From contig NZXG01000002.1 of NCBI GenBank assembly GCA_002701845.1, positions 80,340 to 144,339 on the forward strand: 64,000 bases of DNA. Direction: 5' to 3'. Position 1 is the first letter of the stretch. Each line of letters begins with the position of its first letter. The notes below the pieces were generated by a model that ran no database searches, had not been told where the DNA came from, and worked only from the letters and a program-made list of their open reading frames with translations. Below, in pieces: positions 18,358 through 26,149 of this stretch. A program made the position numbers and the translations under genes. The DNA comes from Pseudomonadales bacterium (GTDB taxonomy: Bacteria; Pseudomonadota; Gammaproteobacteria; Pseudomonadales; Ketobacteraceae).

Positions 18358-19698
18358 ATGACGACGGACAGCCTCCAACAAGCTCCAGTTACCCACCGCC
18401 TGCAGGCCCTGCCCCCGGTACTGGAAGAATGCATCGACAGCGCAGCCTTCGTTGCGGAACAACGGACGCTAACCGCCAGCGGCAGCCTGCCGGAGCTGCT
18501 GGCGGAAGACCTGCGCCTGGATGCCCTGCTGGACAACCTGCGGCTACACCGGGAGGCCAGTTGGCAGCTATTGGCGGAAGCGCTGAAGGCACCGGAACCG
18601 GGGCACCTGTTCGTGGCCGCGATGATGGCGCTGGAAACCCGTGATACCGCGCGTCTGAAACAGGTCATCGCCATTGCGGAAGCGGACTCCGAACTGCGGT
18701 CGGGCCTGGCGCTGGCGTTGCTCTGGGTACCGGTGGACTTCAGCCGGCCCCTGGTGGCCCACCTCCTCGCCAGCCGCCATCCGTTTCACCGCCTGCTGGG
18801 CATCGAGTTGTGCCGGCACCACAGCATTCCCGCCGACAGCCCGTTGGAACAAGCGCTGACCCAAACCAATCCCGCCCTGCAACTGGCAGCGCTGCGGGCC
18901 AGTGGCGATATCGGCCTGCTGGATCTGCTGCCCCGTTGCCTGCCGTTGCTGCACAGCGAACAACCCGCAGTGGCGCTGGCGGCGGCCCGGGCCTGCGCTC
19001 TGATGGGGGAACGCCGGCAGTCGCTGGCCCGCCTGCGAACCATCGCCACATCTGATCCCAACTCTCAAGGCAACTCTGAAGATCGCGCTGAAGACAGCTT
19101 GCGGTCGCAGGCCCTGTCGCTGCTGTCCGTACTGCTGCCAGTGGCAGAGAGTCAACAATGGCTACGGGAACTGGCCCGGCAACACCCCAACCCCCGGCTG
19201 ATGATTCAACTGGCCGGCGAACTGGGCGACCCCGCCAGCGTACCCGCGCTGCTGCGGCTGATGGAAAACCCGGATCTCAGTCGCCTGGCGGGGGCCGCGT
19301 TCAGCGCCATCACCGGGCTGAACCTGGTGGCGGAGGAGATGGAACTGCCAGCGCCCCCTACCCCATCGGCTGAGTCCAGCGCCGAACCCGGCGCCGACTC
19401 CGAACCAAGCACCGACCCCGAGGACGACACCCTGGAATCCGACCCGGACGCAGACCTGCCCTGGCCCGACCGGCAACAACTGGCGGCCTGGTGGCAGGCG
19501 CAGCAACGGCATTTCCCCGCCGGCGAACGGCGCCTGGCGGGCACTGCTATCAACGCCGAAAACTGTTTGCGGCAGTTGCTGGCAGGCCCGGGGCCGGTGC
19601 GCGCAACGGCGGCACTGCACTTGAAAAACCTCTACCCGGGGCAGCCCCTGTTCCCCACGGATGCCCCCGCCTGGCGGCAACAACGGATGTTGCGGTAA
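18358..19698 (+). CDS. TIGR02270-like HEAT-repeat protein
   Basis: 446-residue protein composed mostly of alpha-helical pairs, e.g. LLGIELCRHHSIPADSPLEQ, LQLAALRASGDIGLLDLL and QPAVALAAARACALMGERR, which read as HEAT/armadillo-like repeats. A Pro/Glu/Asp-rich spacer lies at about 335-370. It resembles the TIGR02270 family, uncharacterised proteins often found at the end of vgrG/PAAR clusters. The start is 6 bp after the immunity gene, so it belongs to the same transcript. A role as effector chaperone or loading factor would be a guess. A ~63-bp piece of its 3' part (around 19440-19502) recurs, decayed, at 20681-20743. Confidence 0.7.
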   Translation: MTTDSLQQAPVTHRLQALPPVLEECIDSAAFVAEQRTLTASGSLPELLAEDLRLDALLDNLRLHREASWQLLAEALKAPEPGHLFVAAMMALETRDTARLKQVIAIAEADSELRSGLALALLWVPVDFSRPLVAHLLASRHPFHRLLGIELCRHHSIPADSPLEQALTQTNPALQLAALRASGDIGLLDLLPRCLPLLHSEQPAVALAAARACALMGERRQSLARLRTIATSDPNSQGNSEDRAEDSLRSQALSLLSVLLPVAESQQWLRELARQHPNPRLMIQLAGELGDPASVPALLRLMENPDLSRLAGAAFSAITGLNLVAEEMELPAPPTPSAESSAEPGADSEPSTDPEDDTLESDPDADLPWPDRQQLAAWWQAQQRHFPAGERRLAGTAINAENCLRQLLAGPGPVRATAALHLKNLYPGQPLFPTDAPAWRQQRMLR

Positions 19699-19713
19699 CA
19701 ATGATGCCATTAG

Positions 19714-19727
19714 GCACACATTTGTGC
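19714..19727. promoter_or_regulatory. Palindromic operator candidate of the TA pair
   Basis: GCACACATTTGTGC (5-bp arms around CATT) lies 15 bp before the toxin start codon, overlapping the likely promoter (TACGAT at 19728-19733 as -10). Type II toxin-antitoxin pairs typically repress themselves through such a palindrome bound by the antitoxin or the complex. Position and symmetry support this; nothing else does. Confidence 0.5.
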
Positions 19728-19741
19728 TACGATAGTGCTTA

Positions 19742-20023
19742 ATGAAACCTATCAATTGGAATCTCGATAAAAATCGAAAGCTTGTCGAGGACCGGGAAAT
19801 TTCGTTCGAGGATGTGATTGTCTACCTTCAGCAAGGAGACATCTTAGATATTGTCGAGCACCCAAACCCGGATAAATATCCAAATCAGCGTATGTTCGTT
19901 CTGAACATAGATGACTATGTATACTTGGTGCCTTATGTAGAGAATCGTGAAGAAATTTTCCTGAAAACCATTATTCCTAGTCGTAAGGCAACGAAAAAGT
20001 ATTTGGGAGGAAACGATGGCTAA
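19742..20023 (+). CDS. BrnT-like toxin of a type II TA pair
   Basis: 93-residue basic protein reading INWNLDKNRKLVEDREISF, YLVPYVENREEIFLKTIIP and ending SRKATKKYLGGNDG. The order of an N-terminal WD/N-x-K-N strand, a 'x-ISFED' helix and a C-terminal I-I-P-S-R-K-A motif matches the BrnT-type RNase fold, in which the late Arg/Lys segment is catalytic. It is a divergent member, and DUF4258-like relatives are the main alternative. The next gene overlaps its last 8 bases and encodes a ribbon-helix-helix-like protein; toxin-first order with an overlap is the BrnTA arrangement. Base composition is AT-richer than the T6SS genes before it, so it was probably acquired separately. Confidence 0.72.
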   Translation: MKPINWNLDKNRKLVEDREISFEDVIVYLQQGDILDIVEHPNPDKYPNQRMFVLNIDDYVYLVPYVENREEIFLKTIIPSRKATKKYLGGNDG

Positions 20024-20300
20024 ACCCAAGCTGGATAAAGAAGAGAAAGAAATTCTTGAAGCTTTTGAGGCAGGTGAGTTTAAATCCATAATGACACCGG
20101 CCCGAAAAAAGGCCGTACAGGCCGCAGCTGAAGAAACTTTAAAAAAAGATAAACGTATAAATATTCGAATTTCTGGTCGTGATCTTGTGGCCCTGCAAAG
20201 ACGAGCCGCTAAAGAGGGCGTGCCTTATCAAACACTTGTGTCCAGCATCCTACATAAGTATGTATCCGGCAACTTGCAGGATAAAATGGCCGACAAGTAA
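20016..20300 (+). CDS. BrnA/CopG-like antitoxin
   Basis: 94 residues: a charged N-terminal helix (about 5-50, KLDKEEKEILEAFEAGEFKS, the usual toxin-binding part) and a C-terminal ribbon-helix-helix DNA-binding segment DKRINIRISGRDLVALQRRA followed by KEGVPYQTLVSSILHKY. The latter is typical of CopG/BrnA antitoxins. It overlaps the toxin gene by 8 bp, indicating coupled translation. It should neutralise the upstream toxin and bind the palindrome at 19714-19727. Confidence 0.8.
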   Translation: MAKPKLDKEEKEILEAFEAGEFKSIMTPARKKAVQAAAEETLKKDKRINIRISGRDLVALQRRAAKEGVPYQTLVSSILHKYVSGNLQDKMADK

Positions 20301-20313
20301 CGCAATAAAAAAG

Positions 20314-20659
20314 GCCAGGTGGGCTCCGCCTTCAAACCCTAAAAACCGGCACCACCAACGAACAGAAAGATGCCTGGTTCTCCGGCTTCAACCGGGATGT
20401 GGTGGGCACAGTCTGGGTCGGGTTCGATCAGCCCAAAAGCCTGGGCTACCGGGAATACTGCAGCACCGCCGCCCTGCCCATCTGGATCGATTACATGCGC
20501 ACGGCGCTGCGGGATTCACCCCAGAGCACCCTGAAAATACCCGACGGTATCACCTCGGTGCGCATTGATCCGGAAACCGGTAAGCGCGCGGCCCCCGGCC
20601 AACCCAATGCGATCTTCGAATACTTCCGCGAGGAAAACGTACCGGAACAGTTGTTCTGA
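20314..20659 (+). pseudogene. Broken second copy of the mrcA 3' end
   Basis: Two pieces of mrcA are joined here. 20314-20340 matches 10817-10843 (the GSAFKP active-site region) at 26 of 27 bases; it is followed directly by 20341-20659, which matches 11637-12012 (from the KTGT motif to the stop), so about 790 bp between them are missing. By hand alignment the second piece has about 15 substitutions in ~319 bp, about 13 of them synonymous, and lacks 57 bp (19 codons) present in mrcA near its end. It has no start or N-terminal domains and cannot make a PBP. The mostly silent differences indicate that the copy diverged while still part of a working gene, for instance in a related strain. Confidence 0.9.
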
Positions 20660-20680
20660 TACCCGATACGGGCAGCCTGT

Positions 20681-20743
20681 AATCCGCCCCGGTCGCAGAT
20701 CTGCCCGGGGCCGACCGGCAACAACTGCGGCCTGTTGGCAGGT
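20681..20743 (+). pseudogene. Decayed fragment of the TIGR02270-like gene
   Basis: These ~63 bp align with about 19440-19502 of the HEAT-like gene at roughly 85% with one single-base gap; the shared core is GGCCGACCGGCAACAACTG against GGCCCGACCGGCAACAACTG. It has no reading frame of its own. It lies 21 bp after the mrcA remnant, so the two scars together resemble the ends of an older copy of the island. Confidence 0.75.
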
Positions 20744-20844
20744 ATCACTGTTTTATCAGCCCAGGCACTCCGCGTTATAAAACCGAAATCATCGCCTTAT
20801 TTACGCCCCCATTGTCTTATTAGTTTCACTAGGGGAATTTCAAT

Positions 20845-21162
20845 ATGGATGTTCATGATAGAGAGTACGTGGCCGCAGTTATTAATTATTTCTGGGGCCC
20901 AAATCTTACAACGCCACAAGCGGTGAACGAAGCCGCCGCCGAAATTGCTTATGAGGCTTTAGAGAAAGCTAATGTTTGCTCGGATTCGATGGATTTAGTA
21001 CCACGTCCCACCCTGATTGCAAGTCCTGGGTATGCGGTGAAGCAACTTGCGAATATTGGCAAGCGGATTATTTCCGGGGATACTGCAGTCTATAGCATCT
21101 GTAAAAATGCAATTGGTGCTGGTTACAAATCCGCCATAAGAATCGCACTAGCTGGAGCTTGA
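20845..21162 (+). CDS. Unrecognised small protein (105 aa)
   Basis: I do not recognise this protein. It begins at an ATG with a good ribosome site (AGGGGA 8 bases upstream). The sequence shows a soluble N-terminal half (YVAAVINYFWGPNLTTPQAV, AAAEIAYEALEKANVC) and a Gly/Ala-rich C-terminal half (IGKRIISGDTAVYSICKNAI, GAGYKSAIRIALAGA) with possible amphipathic helices. No signal peptide is apparent. A gene for a secreted protein follows 4 bp later, so the two are probably translated together. Their AT-rich composition differs from the chromosomal genes beside them. A toxin/immunity pair left over from an exchanged T6SS module is one possibility, without direct evidence. Confidence 0.65.
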   Translation: MDVHDREYVAAVINYFWGPNLTTPQAVNEAAAEIAYEALEKANVCSDSMDLVPRPTLIASPGYAVKQLANIGKRIISGDTAVYSICKNAIGAGYKSAIRIALAGA

Positions 21163-21166
21163 TTGT

Positions 21167-21664
21167 ATGAAGAAATATGTTCTTTTTTTCCTGGTTGGTT
21201 TATTGTCATCATTCGCCACGGCTGGTGAAAAAGACATCAAGTTTATCTACTCGGGTTTCGAGTTTACTGTGCCCAGCGGAGCAAGGGTGTTCGGCGCTCA
21301 GGGCGGCCGCGATAATTTCACATTCTTCAGATTCAGCGACCAAAAAGGAAAAGATTACTTATCTTTTACCGACATAACGTCTGAATCACCTGATTACGGG
21401 TGCAGTGTACAAGAATTCTATGCACATATAGCAGGTGTGTCTGAGACCTCCACATGCTCAAAACCCGAAATAGAATCGTTTAAAAAAGTATTCGTCGGTG
21501 ATAGTGAAGTTGGAGAATGGACAGGCAAAGACATGACTGCGTATTATTTCTACGGTGCTGATAGATCACACCTGTTGGTTTTTGCAAAAGATAGAATCAT
21601 TAAAATCGACACAGACCATCTTACCAAGCCCAAGCTAAAAAAGATTATCGGGTACTACTTTTAA
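21167..21664 (+). CDS. Unrecognised secreted protein (165 aa)
   Basis: Function unknown. The first ~19 residues (MKKYVLFFLVGLLSSFATAG) are a clear Sec signal peptide with cleavage after ATA, so the mature protein should be periplasmic. The remaining ~145 residues look like a mainly beta domain (IKFIYSGFEFTVPSGARVFG, DYLSFTDITSESPDYGCSVQ), with two cysteines near the middle (in YGCSVQ and STCSKP) that may form a disulfide. It lies 4 bp behind the 105-residue gene and ends before a terminator. A periplasmic immunity protein for the upstream product would fit the arrangement but is inferred only from context. Confidence 0.7.
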   Translation: MKKYVLFFLVGLLSSFATAGEKDIKFIYSGFEFTVPSGARVFGAQGGRDNFTFFRFSDQKGKDYLSFTDITSESPDYGCSVQEFYAHIAGVSETSTCSKPEIESFKKVFVGDSEVGEWTGKDMTAYYFYGADRSHLLVFAKDRIIKIDTDHLTKPKLKKIIGYYF

Positions 21665-21714
21665 GCTTTCAGTCCCCGCATGATAATAACTTCAAGTAGG
21701 GCGGCAAATAAAAA

Positions 21715-21740
21715 AAGGCCGGCTGTCTCCAGCCGGCCTT
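21715..21740 (-). terminator. Rho-independent terminator of aceA (possibly bidirectional)
   Basis: An 11-bp perfect stem (AAGGCCGGCTG / CAGCCGGCCTT) with a TCTC loop. Read on the minus strand it is followed by a run of seven T, placing it 68 bp behind the aceA stop as its terminator. On the plus strand the tail is CTTCATTTTA, weaker, but it may also end the 20845-21664 transcript. Confidence 0.9.
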
Positions 21741-21807
21741 CTTCATTTTACCTATACGCTAACCGCGCAATTTCAGAATCAAGCAATTAACGCTCAGCCA
21801 GTCACCC

Positions 21808-23406
21808 TTAACCAAACTGGTTCATGGTGTTGTCTTCACCGGCGGCTTTCAGGGCCGCGTCACCGGAGAAGTATTCTTTGTGGTCGTCGCCCATATCGGA
21901 GCCGGCCATGTTCTGGTGCTTCACACAGGCGATGGACTGACGGATTTCCTTACGCTGAACCCCAGCCACATAGGCCAGCATGCCTTCGTCACCGAAGTAA
22001 CCCTTGGCCAGATTATCGGTGGACAGGGCCGCGGTGTGGTAAGTGGGCAGGGTGATCAGGTGGTGGAAGATGCCCGCTTCGCGAGAGCCGTCCTGCTGGA
22101 AGCTCTGGATGCGACGATCCGCTTCCGCCGCCAGTTCGGTTTCATCGTACTCGGCGCTCATCAGCTTGTCGCGATTGTAGATGGACACGTCTTTGCCCTC
22201 TTCGCTCCAGGCATCGAACACCTGCTGGCGGAAGTTCAGGGTCCAGTTGAAGGACGGGCTGTTGTTGTACACCAGCTTGGCACCGGGCACCTCTTCGCGA
22301 ATGCGGTCCACCATGCTCTTGATCTGACCTACGTGGGGCTTCTCGGTTTCGATCCACAGCAGGTCGGCACCGTTCTGCAGGGAAGTGATACAGTCCAGAA
22401 TTACCCGATCTTCACCGGTGCCCTTCTTGAACTGGAACAACCCGGAAGGCAGACGCTTGGGCTTCAACAGCTTGCCGTTGGCCTTCACCACCACGTCACC
22501 GTTATCGATGTCGTCAGCGCTTTCCACGTAATCACCGTCCAGGAAGCTGTTGTACTTGTCACCCAGGTCGCCGGGTTCGTTGGTTACCGCGATCTGCTTG
22601 GTGAGGCCGGCGCCCAGAGAGTCGGTACGGGCCACGATCACGCCGTCGTCCACACCCAGCTCCATAAAGGCATACCGCACGGCGCGGATCTTGGCCAGGA
22701 AGTCGGCATGGGGCACAGTCACCTTACCGTCCTGGTGGCCGCACTGCTTCTCGTCAGACACCTGGTTTTCGATCTGGATACAGCAGGCGCCAGCTTCAAT
22801 CATCTGCTTGGCCAGCAGATAAGTGGCTTCCTCATTACCGAAACCGGCGTCGATGTCGGCGATAATGGGCACTACGTGTGTTTCGAAGTTTTCAATCTTG
22901 TTCAGCAGCTCGGACTCTTTGGCGGAGTCACCGGCCTTGCGGGCCTTGTCCAGATCCCGGAACAGGCCGCCCAGTTCGCGGGCATCGGCCTGGCGCAGGA
23001 AGGTATACAGCTCTTCGATCAGGCTGGAAACCGCGGTCTTTTCGTGCATGGACTGGTCCGGCAGCGGGCCGAATTCAGAACGCAGGGCCGCCACCATCCA
23101 GCCGGACAGGTACAGATACCGGCGCTTGGTGTTGCCCAGGTGCTTCTTGATGGCGATCAGCTTCTGCTGGCCGATAAAGCCGTGCCAGCAACCCAAAGAC
23201 TGGGTGTATTTCGAGGTGTCCGCGTCATAGGCGGCCATGTCCTCACGCATGATCTTGGCGGTGTACTTGGCGATATCCAGGCCGGTCTTGAACCGGTTCT
23301 GCAGACGCATACGAGCCACATACTCTGGATTGATCCCGCTCCAGGTGGGGCCGTTGGCTTCGATCACCGAAGCGGCCTGTTGGGTAAAATCGGAGTACTT
23401 AGACAT
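21808..23406 (-). CDS. aceA: Isocitrate lyase (long form)
   Basis: Splits isocitrate into succinate and glyoxylate, the first step of the glyoxylate shunt needed for growth on acetate and fatty acids. 532 residues, the longer ICL class found in Pseudomonas and related genera rather than the ~430-residue E. coli type. The catalytic segment is KQCGHQDGK (Cys in K-x-C-G-H), preceded by the metal-binding IIADIDAGFGNEEATYLL; further conserved parts are VYNNSPSFNWTLNF and FHHLITLPTYHTAAL. A strong ribosome site (AGAGGA) precedes the ATG. It is monocistronic: a 234-bp gap upstream and a strong terminator downstream. Confidence 0.97.
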   Translation of the reverse strand: MSKYSDFTQQAASVIEANGPTWSGINPEYVARMRLQNRFKTGLDIAKYTAKIMREDMAAYDADTSKYTQSLGCWHGFIGQQKLIAIKKHLGNTKRRYLYLSGWMVAALRSEFGPLPDQSMHEKTAVSSLIEELYTFLRQADARELGGLFRDLDKARKAGDSAKESELLNKIENFETHVVPIIADIDAGFGNEEATYLLAKQMIEAGACCIQIENQVSDEKQCGHQDGKVTVPHADFLAKIRAVRYAFMELGVDDGVIVARTDSLGAGLTKQIAVTNEPGDLGDKYNSFLDGDYVESADDIDNGDVVVKANGKLLKPKRLPSGLFQFKKGTGEDRVILDCITSLQNGADLLWIETEKPHVGQIKSMVDRIREEVPGAKLVYNNSPSFNWTLNFRQQVFDAWSEEGKDVSIYNRDKLMSAEYDETELAAEADRRIQSFQQDGSREAGIFHHLITLPTYHTAALSTDNLAKGYFGDEGMLAYVAGVQRKEIRQSIACVKHQNMAGSDMGDDHKEYFSGDAALKAAGEDNTMNQFG

Positions 23407-23640
23407 GGTTCATCCTCTATGTTTAGGAAGTGAGCGTGTGTACCAACAAAAGAAAAACGGCTTTACTGCCAATGCTGCGCATTCTAAAGAGGCCTCCTGC
23501 ATAAATAAAATTAATAGATCATATAGCCAGTATTTTCTGGGTGAATGTTCGACGCAGGCCAGCTATGACGGGGCCTTGAGGGCTTTGGCCTCGCCAAATC
23601 AGACCGCCCGGTCACCCTTTACAGCGGATTTACAGGTAAG

Positions 23641-24420
23641 TTACAGATAAATCCGGCCCTCCAGAAACAGAACGGCGGAACCGCTGATGCGCACCCGATC
23701 CCCTTTCAGTTCGCAAGTCACCTCGCCGCCGCGAGGGGAAATCTGCCGTGCCCGCAGCCGGGACTTGCCCAGCTTCTCCCCCCAATAGGGGGCCAGTTGG
23801 GTGTAGGCGGAGCCGGTCACCGGATCCTCCGGGATGCCGCAGCCAGGAGCAAAAAAGCGCACCACAAAATCGTGGCAGCGGCCGGGGGCGGCCACCGCCA
23901 CACCGCGCAAATCCAACTGCGACAGCAGCGCCATGTCCGGCACCAGCGCGGCCACCTGATCCTGGGAATCCAGAAACACAAGATAATCCTCCGCCGCCAG
24001 CACCGCCTCCGGGTTGACACCCAAGGCCGTGGACAAACTGTCCGGTGGTTCGCAGGCCCCACCGGGTTGGGCGGGAAAGTCCAACGTAAGGCCCGATTCC
24101 TCGCGGGTTACCCGCAATGGGCCGGAAAGAGATTCGAACAAAATTTCATCAGCCGCCCATTCCAGGACCTGAAACAACACATAAGCTGAGGCAAGCGTGG
24201 CATGGCCGCAGAGCCTGACCTCCACGGTGGGGGTGAACCAGCGAATACGAAAGCCCTCGCCTTCGGGCACAAAAAACGCCGTCTCCGCCAGATTGTTCTC
24301 AGCGGCGATGGACTGCATCACCGCATCCGGCAACCAGGCCTCCAGCGGCACCACCGCCGCAGGATTACCCTCGAACGGCCGTGTGGCGAAGGCATCCACC
24401 TGGTACAGATTCAGCATCAT
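23641..24420 (-). CDS. PhzF-family isomerase/epimerase
   Basis: 259-residue member of the PhzF/DAP-epimerase-like superfamily. It opens LYQVDAFATRPFEGNPAAVV, the family signature, with the catalytic Glu46 in NNLAETAFF; GHATLASAYVL and DPVTGSAYTQLAPYW are further family motifs (the last has YT where HC or HA is common). Most PhzF relatives act as isomerases on unknown substrates; no phenazine genes are near, so the specific reaction is not known. It stands alone on the minus strand, 177 bp from the divergent wzi-like gene and ends 234 bp upstream of the aceA start. Confidence 0.88.
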   Translation of the reverse strand: MMLNLYQVDAFATRPFEGNPAAVVPLEAWLPDAVMQSIAAENNLAETAFFVPEGEGFRIRWFTPTVEVRLCGHATLASAYVLFQVLEWAADEILFESLSGPLRVTREESGLTLDFPAQPGGACEPPDSLSTALGVNPEAVLAAEDYLVFLDSQDQVAALVPDMALLSQLDLRGVAVAAPGRCHDFVVRFFAPGCGIPEDPVTGSAYTQLAPYWGEKLGKSRLRARQISPRGGEVTCELKGDRVRISGSAVLFLEGRIYL

Positions 24421-24597
24421 CTTGCGCTCCTCCCTGGCATCGCTACCAAAACCCTATCGCATTCCCCCGCCGGGGTCATCCGCTTTGCGTAAGATACTGC
24501 GCAGCTTGTTAAAAATCATGACCTTGCGCCTTGCATCACCCCCCGGTGCACTGCAAAATAGCCACGGACTCTGGGGGAGAAGTGGATCATCGTTACC

Positions 24598-26139
24598 GTG
24601 CAGGGAAAAGAGCAAAACCGAATCCAGCGCATGGTGGCAGTCACGTGCTGCGTGGTGATCTGCGCCCTCGCCTTCCTCACAATCACCCTCACCGCTAGCA
24701 ACGCCCAGGCCGGCCCCTGGATCGACCCCGGCGACGAGACCCTGCGCCATCACATACAGGTGCTGTCCGATGCCGGCGTGATCGGTGTCCCCGTCACCAC
24801 CTGGCCCCTGATGTGGAGCGGCATTAAACAGGATCTGGAACAGGCCAACCCCAGCACTCTCAGTGCCGCCCAGGCACTCTCCCTGCAATACGTGAGTTTC
24901 GCCCTGCGGCGGGACACCGGCGATGGCGTCCGCTGGCGCTGGCGTGGCGACCTGCGGGAGCAACCCCATTTGTTTACCGACTTCGCCGACAGCCAACGGG
25001 ATCAGGCGGAAACCAGCCTCAGCGCCGACTGGATGGGCAAGCACTTTGCCGGCCGGTTGCAGGTGGGCTATACCGACGACGCCAACGACGATGACGACCT
25101 GAAACTGGATGGCAGCTACGCCAGCTTCGTGCTGGGCAACTGGGCCTTTACCGCCGGCGCCGTTGAACGCTGGTGGGGCCCCGGCTGGCAGAACAACCTG
25201 ATTCTGGGCACCAACGCCCGCCCCGCTCCCAGCCTCAGCCTGCAACGCAACCACTCCGCCGCCTTCGATACCCCCTGGCTGGCCTGGATCGGACCCTGGC
25301 ACCTGGAAACCTTTATGGCCCGGCTGGAGAACGACCGCCATGTAAGCCACGCACTGCTGTGGGGCCTGCGCTTTACCTTTCGCCCCATTGATGCCCTGGA
25401 AATCGGCCTGACCCGCACCGCCCAATGGGGTGGCGAAGACCGGCCCGACGGCCTGAGCACCTTCACTGACCTGTTAATGGGGAAAGATAATCGGGACGAA
25501 GGCGGCTTCGATCAGAGCAACGAACCTGGCAATCAGCTGGGGGGGTTGGACTGGCGCCTGTCCGGCACCCTGTTTGGCAACACCGGCGTGGGATTCTATG
25601 GCCAGTGGATTGGAGAGGATGAATCCAACTTCCAACCTAGCCGCTTCACCATGCTGATGGGGCTGGATGCCAGCCTGATCGGCCCCAACCTGCATCAACG
25701 CTTTTACCTGGAGCTGGCGGACACCACCGCCGAGGGCTTCAAGGGCAGCGCCAGTGACCGCCCCAACTACGCCTATGAGCACAGCATATATAGAAGCGGC
25801 TACCGCTACCGCAATCGCGCCATTGGCGCGGCTACCGATAACGACAGCCGAATGGTAACCTTGGCCCATGATCTGTTCGTGGGGGACGACCACCAATTCA
25901 GCTGGTCCGTATCCCGAGTGGAACTGAACCGGGACGGCACCGACGCCAATGCCCCCGGGGGCAACACCCTGAGCCGGAATCGCCGCACAGACCTCTGGCT
26001 GGCGGACGCCCGCTACAGTATTCTAATCAATCCCTGGCAACTCACGCTGGGGCTGGACTATCAAAGCGAAGACCTGACCTATGCAGACGATACCATCGGC
26101 GGCACCGGTGTTTATTTTGCATGGGAAGGCCGATGGTAA
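24598..26139 (+). CDS. Wzi-like capsule assembly outer-membrane protein
   Basis: 513 residues beginning at a GTG (24598); an in-frame ATG at 24631 is an alternative and leaves a standard signal peptide (VAVTCCVVICALAFLTITLT, cleavage after AQA). The mature protein starts GPWIDPGDETLRHHIQVLSD and reads as an 18-strand beta-barrel with the Wzi family features RWWGPGWQNNLILGTNARP and alternating aromatic strands. Wzi-type proteins hold group 1-like capsule at the cell surface. The next gene, a polysaccharide export protein, follows 10 bp later, so this is the first gene of the capsule locus. Composition is GC-rich like the core genome. Confidence 0.88.
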   Translation: MQGKEQNRIQRMVAVTCCVVICALAFLTITLTASNAQAGPWIDPGDETLRHHIQVLSDAGVIGVPVTTWPLMWSGIKQDLEQANPSTLSAAQALSLQYVSFALRRDTGDGVRWRWRGDLREQPHLFTDFADSQRDQAETSLSADWMGKHFAGRLQVGYTDDANDDDDLKLDGSYASFVLGNWAFTAGAVERWWGPGWQNNLILGTNARPAPSLSLQRNHSAAFDTPWLAWIGPWHLETFMARLENDRHVSHALLWGLRFTFRPIDALEIGLTRTAQWGGEDRPDGLSTFTDLLMGKDNRDEGGFDQSNEPGNQLGGLDWRLSGTLFGNTGVGFYGQWIGEDESNFQPSRFTMLMGLDASLIGPNLHQRFYLELADTTAEGFKGSASDRPNYAYEHSIYRSGYRYRNRAIGAATDNDSRMVTLAHDLFVGDDHQFSWSVSRVELNRDGTDANAPGGNTLSRNRRTDLWLADARYSILINPWQLTLGLDYQSEDLTYADDTIGGTGVYFAWEGRW

Positions 26140-26149
26140 AGACACAACT

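Noticed and set aside
20399..20659. 86-codon frame starting ATG in the mrcA remnant as a small gene
   Set aside because: It only repeats the PBP1A C-terminus beyond the KTGT motif and has no start region or ribosome site, so it is listed as a pseudogene fragment.
21880..23433. 517-codon plus-strand frame opposite aceA
   Set aside because: Antisense shadow of isocitrate lyase; no ribosome site, domain or signal supports it.
23407..23640. Small plus-strand frame upstream of aceA
   Set aside because: It runs through the aceA 5' end on the opposite strand and has no family resemblance; the gap more likely holds the aceA promoter, which I could not place.
26081..26149. Longer start for the SLBB export gene inside wzi
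   Set aside because: It would overlap wzi by 59 bp and put a non-signal stretch before a clear signal peptide starting at 26150.
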